Source: Erwinia sp. ErVv1
GTDB lineage: Bacteria > Pseudomonadota > Gammaproteobacteria > Enterobacterales > Enterobacteriaceae
Direction of reading: 5' to 3'
Length of the DNA: 38,742 bases
Assembly (NCBI RefSeq): GCF_900068895.1
Contig: NZ_CDPK01000001.1
Location: 824-39,565, forward strand
Position numbers and translations under genes: made by a program. Shown piece by piece: positions 38,596 through 38,742 of the stretch; within the stretch, counting starts at the first letter, position 1; every line of letters begins with the position of its first letter. The notes under the pieces were generated by a model, which was not told the DNA's origin, made no database searches, and saw only the letters and a program-made list of their open reading frames with translations.

Positions 38596-38742
38596 TTATT
38601 TCTCTCTCTCAACCAGCCCGCGCACAAAGGCGCGTTGCATCAGTAAAACTACAGCGATGGGCGGTAACATGGTCAGCAGCATCGCTGCCATCACCAGGTT
38701 CCAATGCGTCGCGCCATCCCCGCTGCCAATCATGCTGCGAAT
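38596..38742 (-). CDS. ugpE: 3' end of ugpE (partial)
   Basis: The last 48 codons and the stop of the permease UgpE run off the right edge. The C-terminus reads [14 protein letters not shown] followed by [14 protein letters not shown], which matches the end of E. coli UgpE, including the last membrane helix. The stop lies 3 bp upstream of the ugpC start. The rest of the gene and the operon are beyond the window. Confidence 0.9.
   Translation of the reverse strand: MRSMIGSGDGATHWNLVMAAMLLTMLPPIAVVLLMQRAFVRGLVEREK

Overview
The window reads as the chromosome of a gammaproteobacterium of the order Enterobacterales. Gene order follows the Escherichia coli yhgF-feo-bioH-glp-glg-asd-gnt-ggt-ugp segment almost gene for gene, and many products have the same length as their E. 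coli counterparts. There is also a recognisable ERIC repeat and an RyhB small RNA gene. The high GC content, the loss of several E. coli neighbours (feoC, gntT, malP, malT, the rtc genes, yhhX) and an added GH13_18 phosphorylase suggest Erwiniaceae (Erwinia/Pantoea-like). The family assignment is an inference; the order is well supported.

Layout. 0.1-5.1 kb: tex/yhgF, then a Fur/FNR-type promoter and feoAB (ferrous iron uptake), with no feoC. 5.2-7.2 kb: an orphan sugar phosphorylase and a small secreted DUF1471 protein. 7.4-11.6 kb: bioH, gntX, nfuA and a malQ without malP. 11.8-15.7 kb: the glpEGR operon (minus strand), carrying an ERIC element between glpE and glpG, diverging from glpD across a region with a GlpR operator and a CRP-like site. 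15.8-25.3 kb: the glycogen operon glgBXCAP (minus strand), with a 4-bp glgB/glgX overlap. 25.7-27.7 kb: asd and yhgN. 27.7-28.2 kb: a non-coding block of four tandem ~41-bp repeats followed by several small palindromes. 28.2-31.3 kb: gntU, gntK and gntR with a GntR operator. 31.4-33.0 kb: the pirin yhhW, ryhB with a near-consensus Fur box, and yhhY. 33.0-35.3 kb: ggt and yhhA. 35.4-36.8 kb: an Rpn-family (PD-(D/E)XK) gene with an AT-rich upstream region holding five copies of a 7-bp repeat. 36.8 kb to the end: ugpQ, ugpC and the 3' end of ugpE.

Functionally the window is mostly core metabolism: iron (feoAB, nfuA, ryhB), glycerol and glycerophosphodiesters (glp, ugp), storage glucan (glg, malQ), gluconate (gnt), and biotin and aspartate-family synthesis (bioH, asd). 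I found no new multi-gene system. The less ordinary material is the structured repeats between convergent genes, the simple sequence repeat upstream of the Rpn gene, and the orphan phosphorylase.
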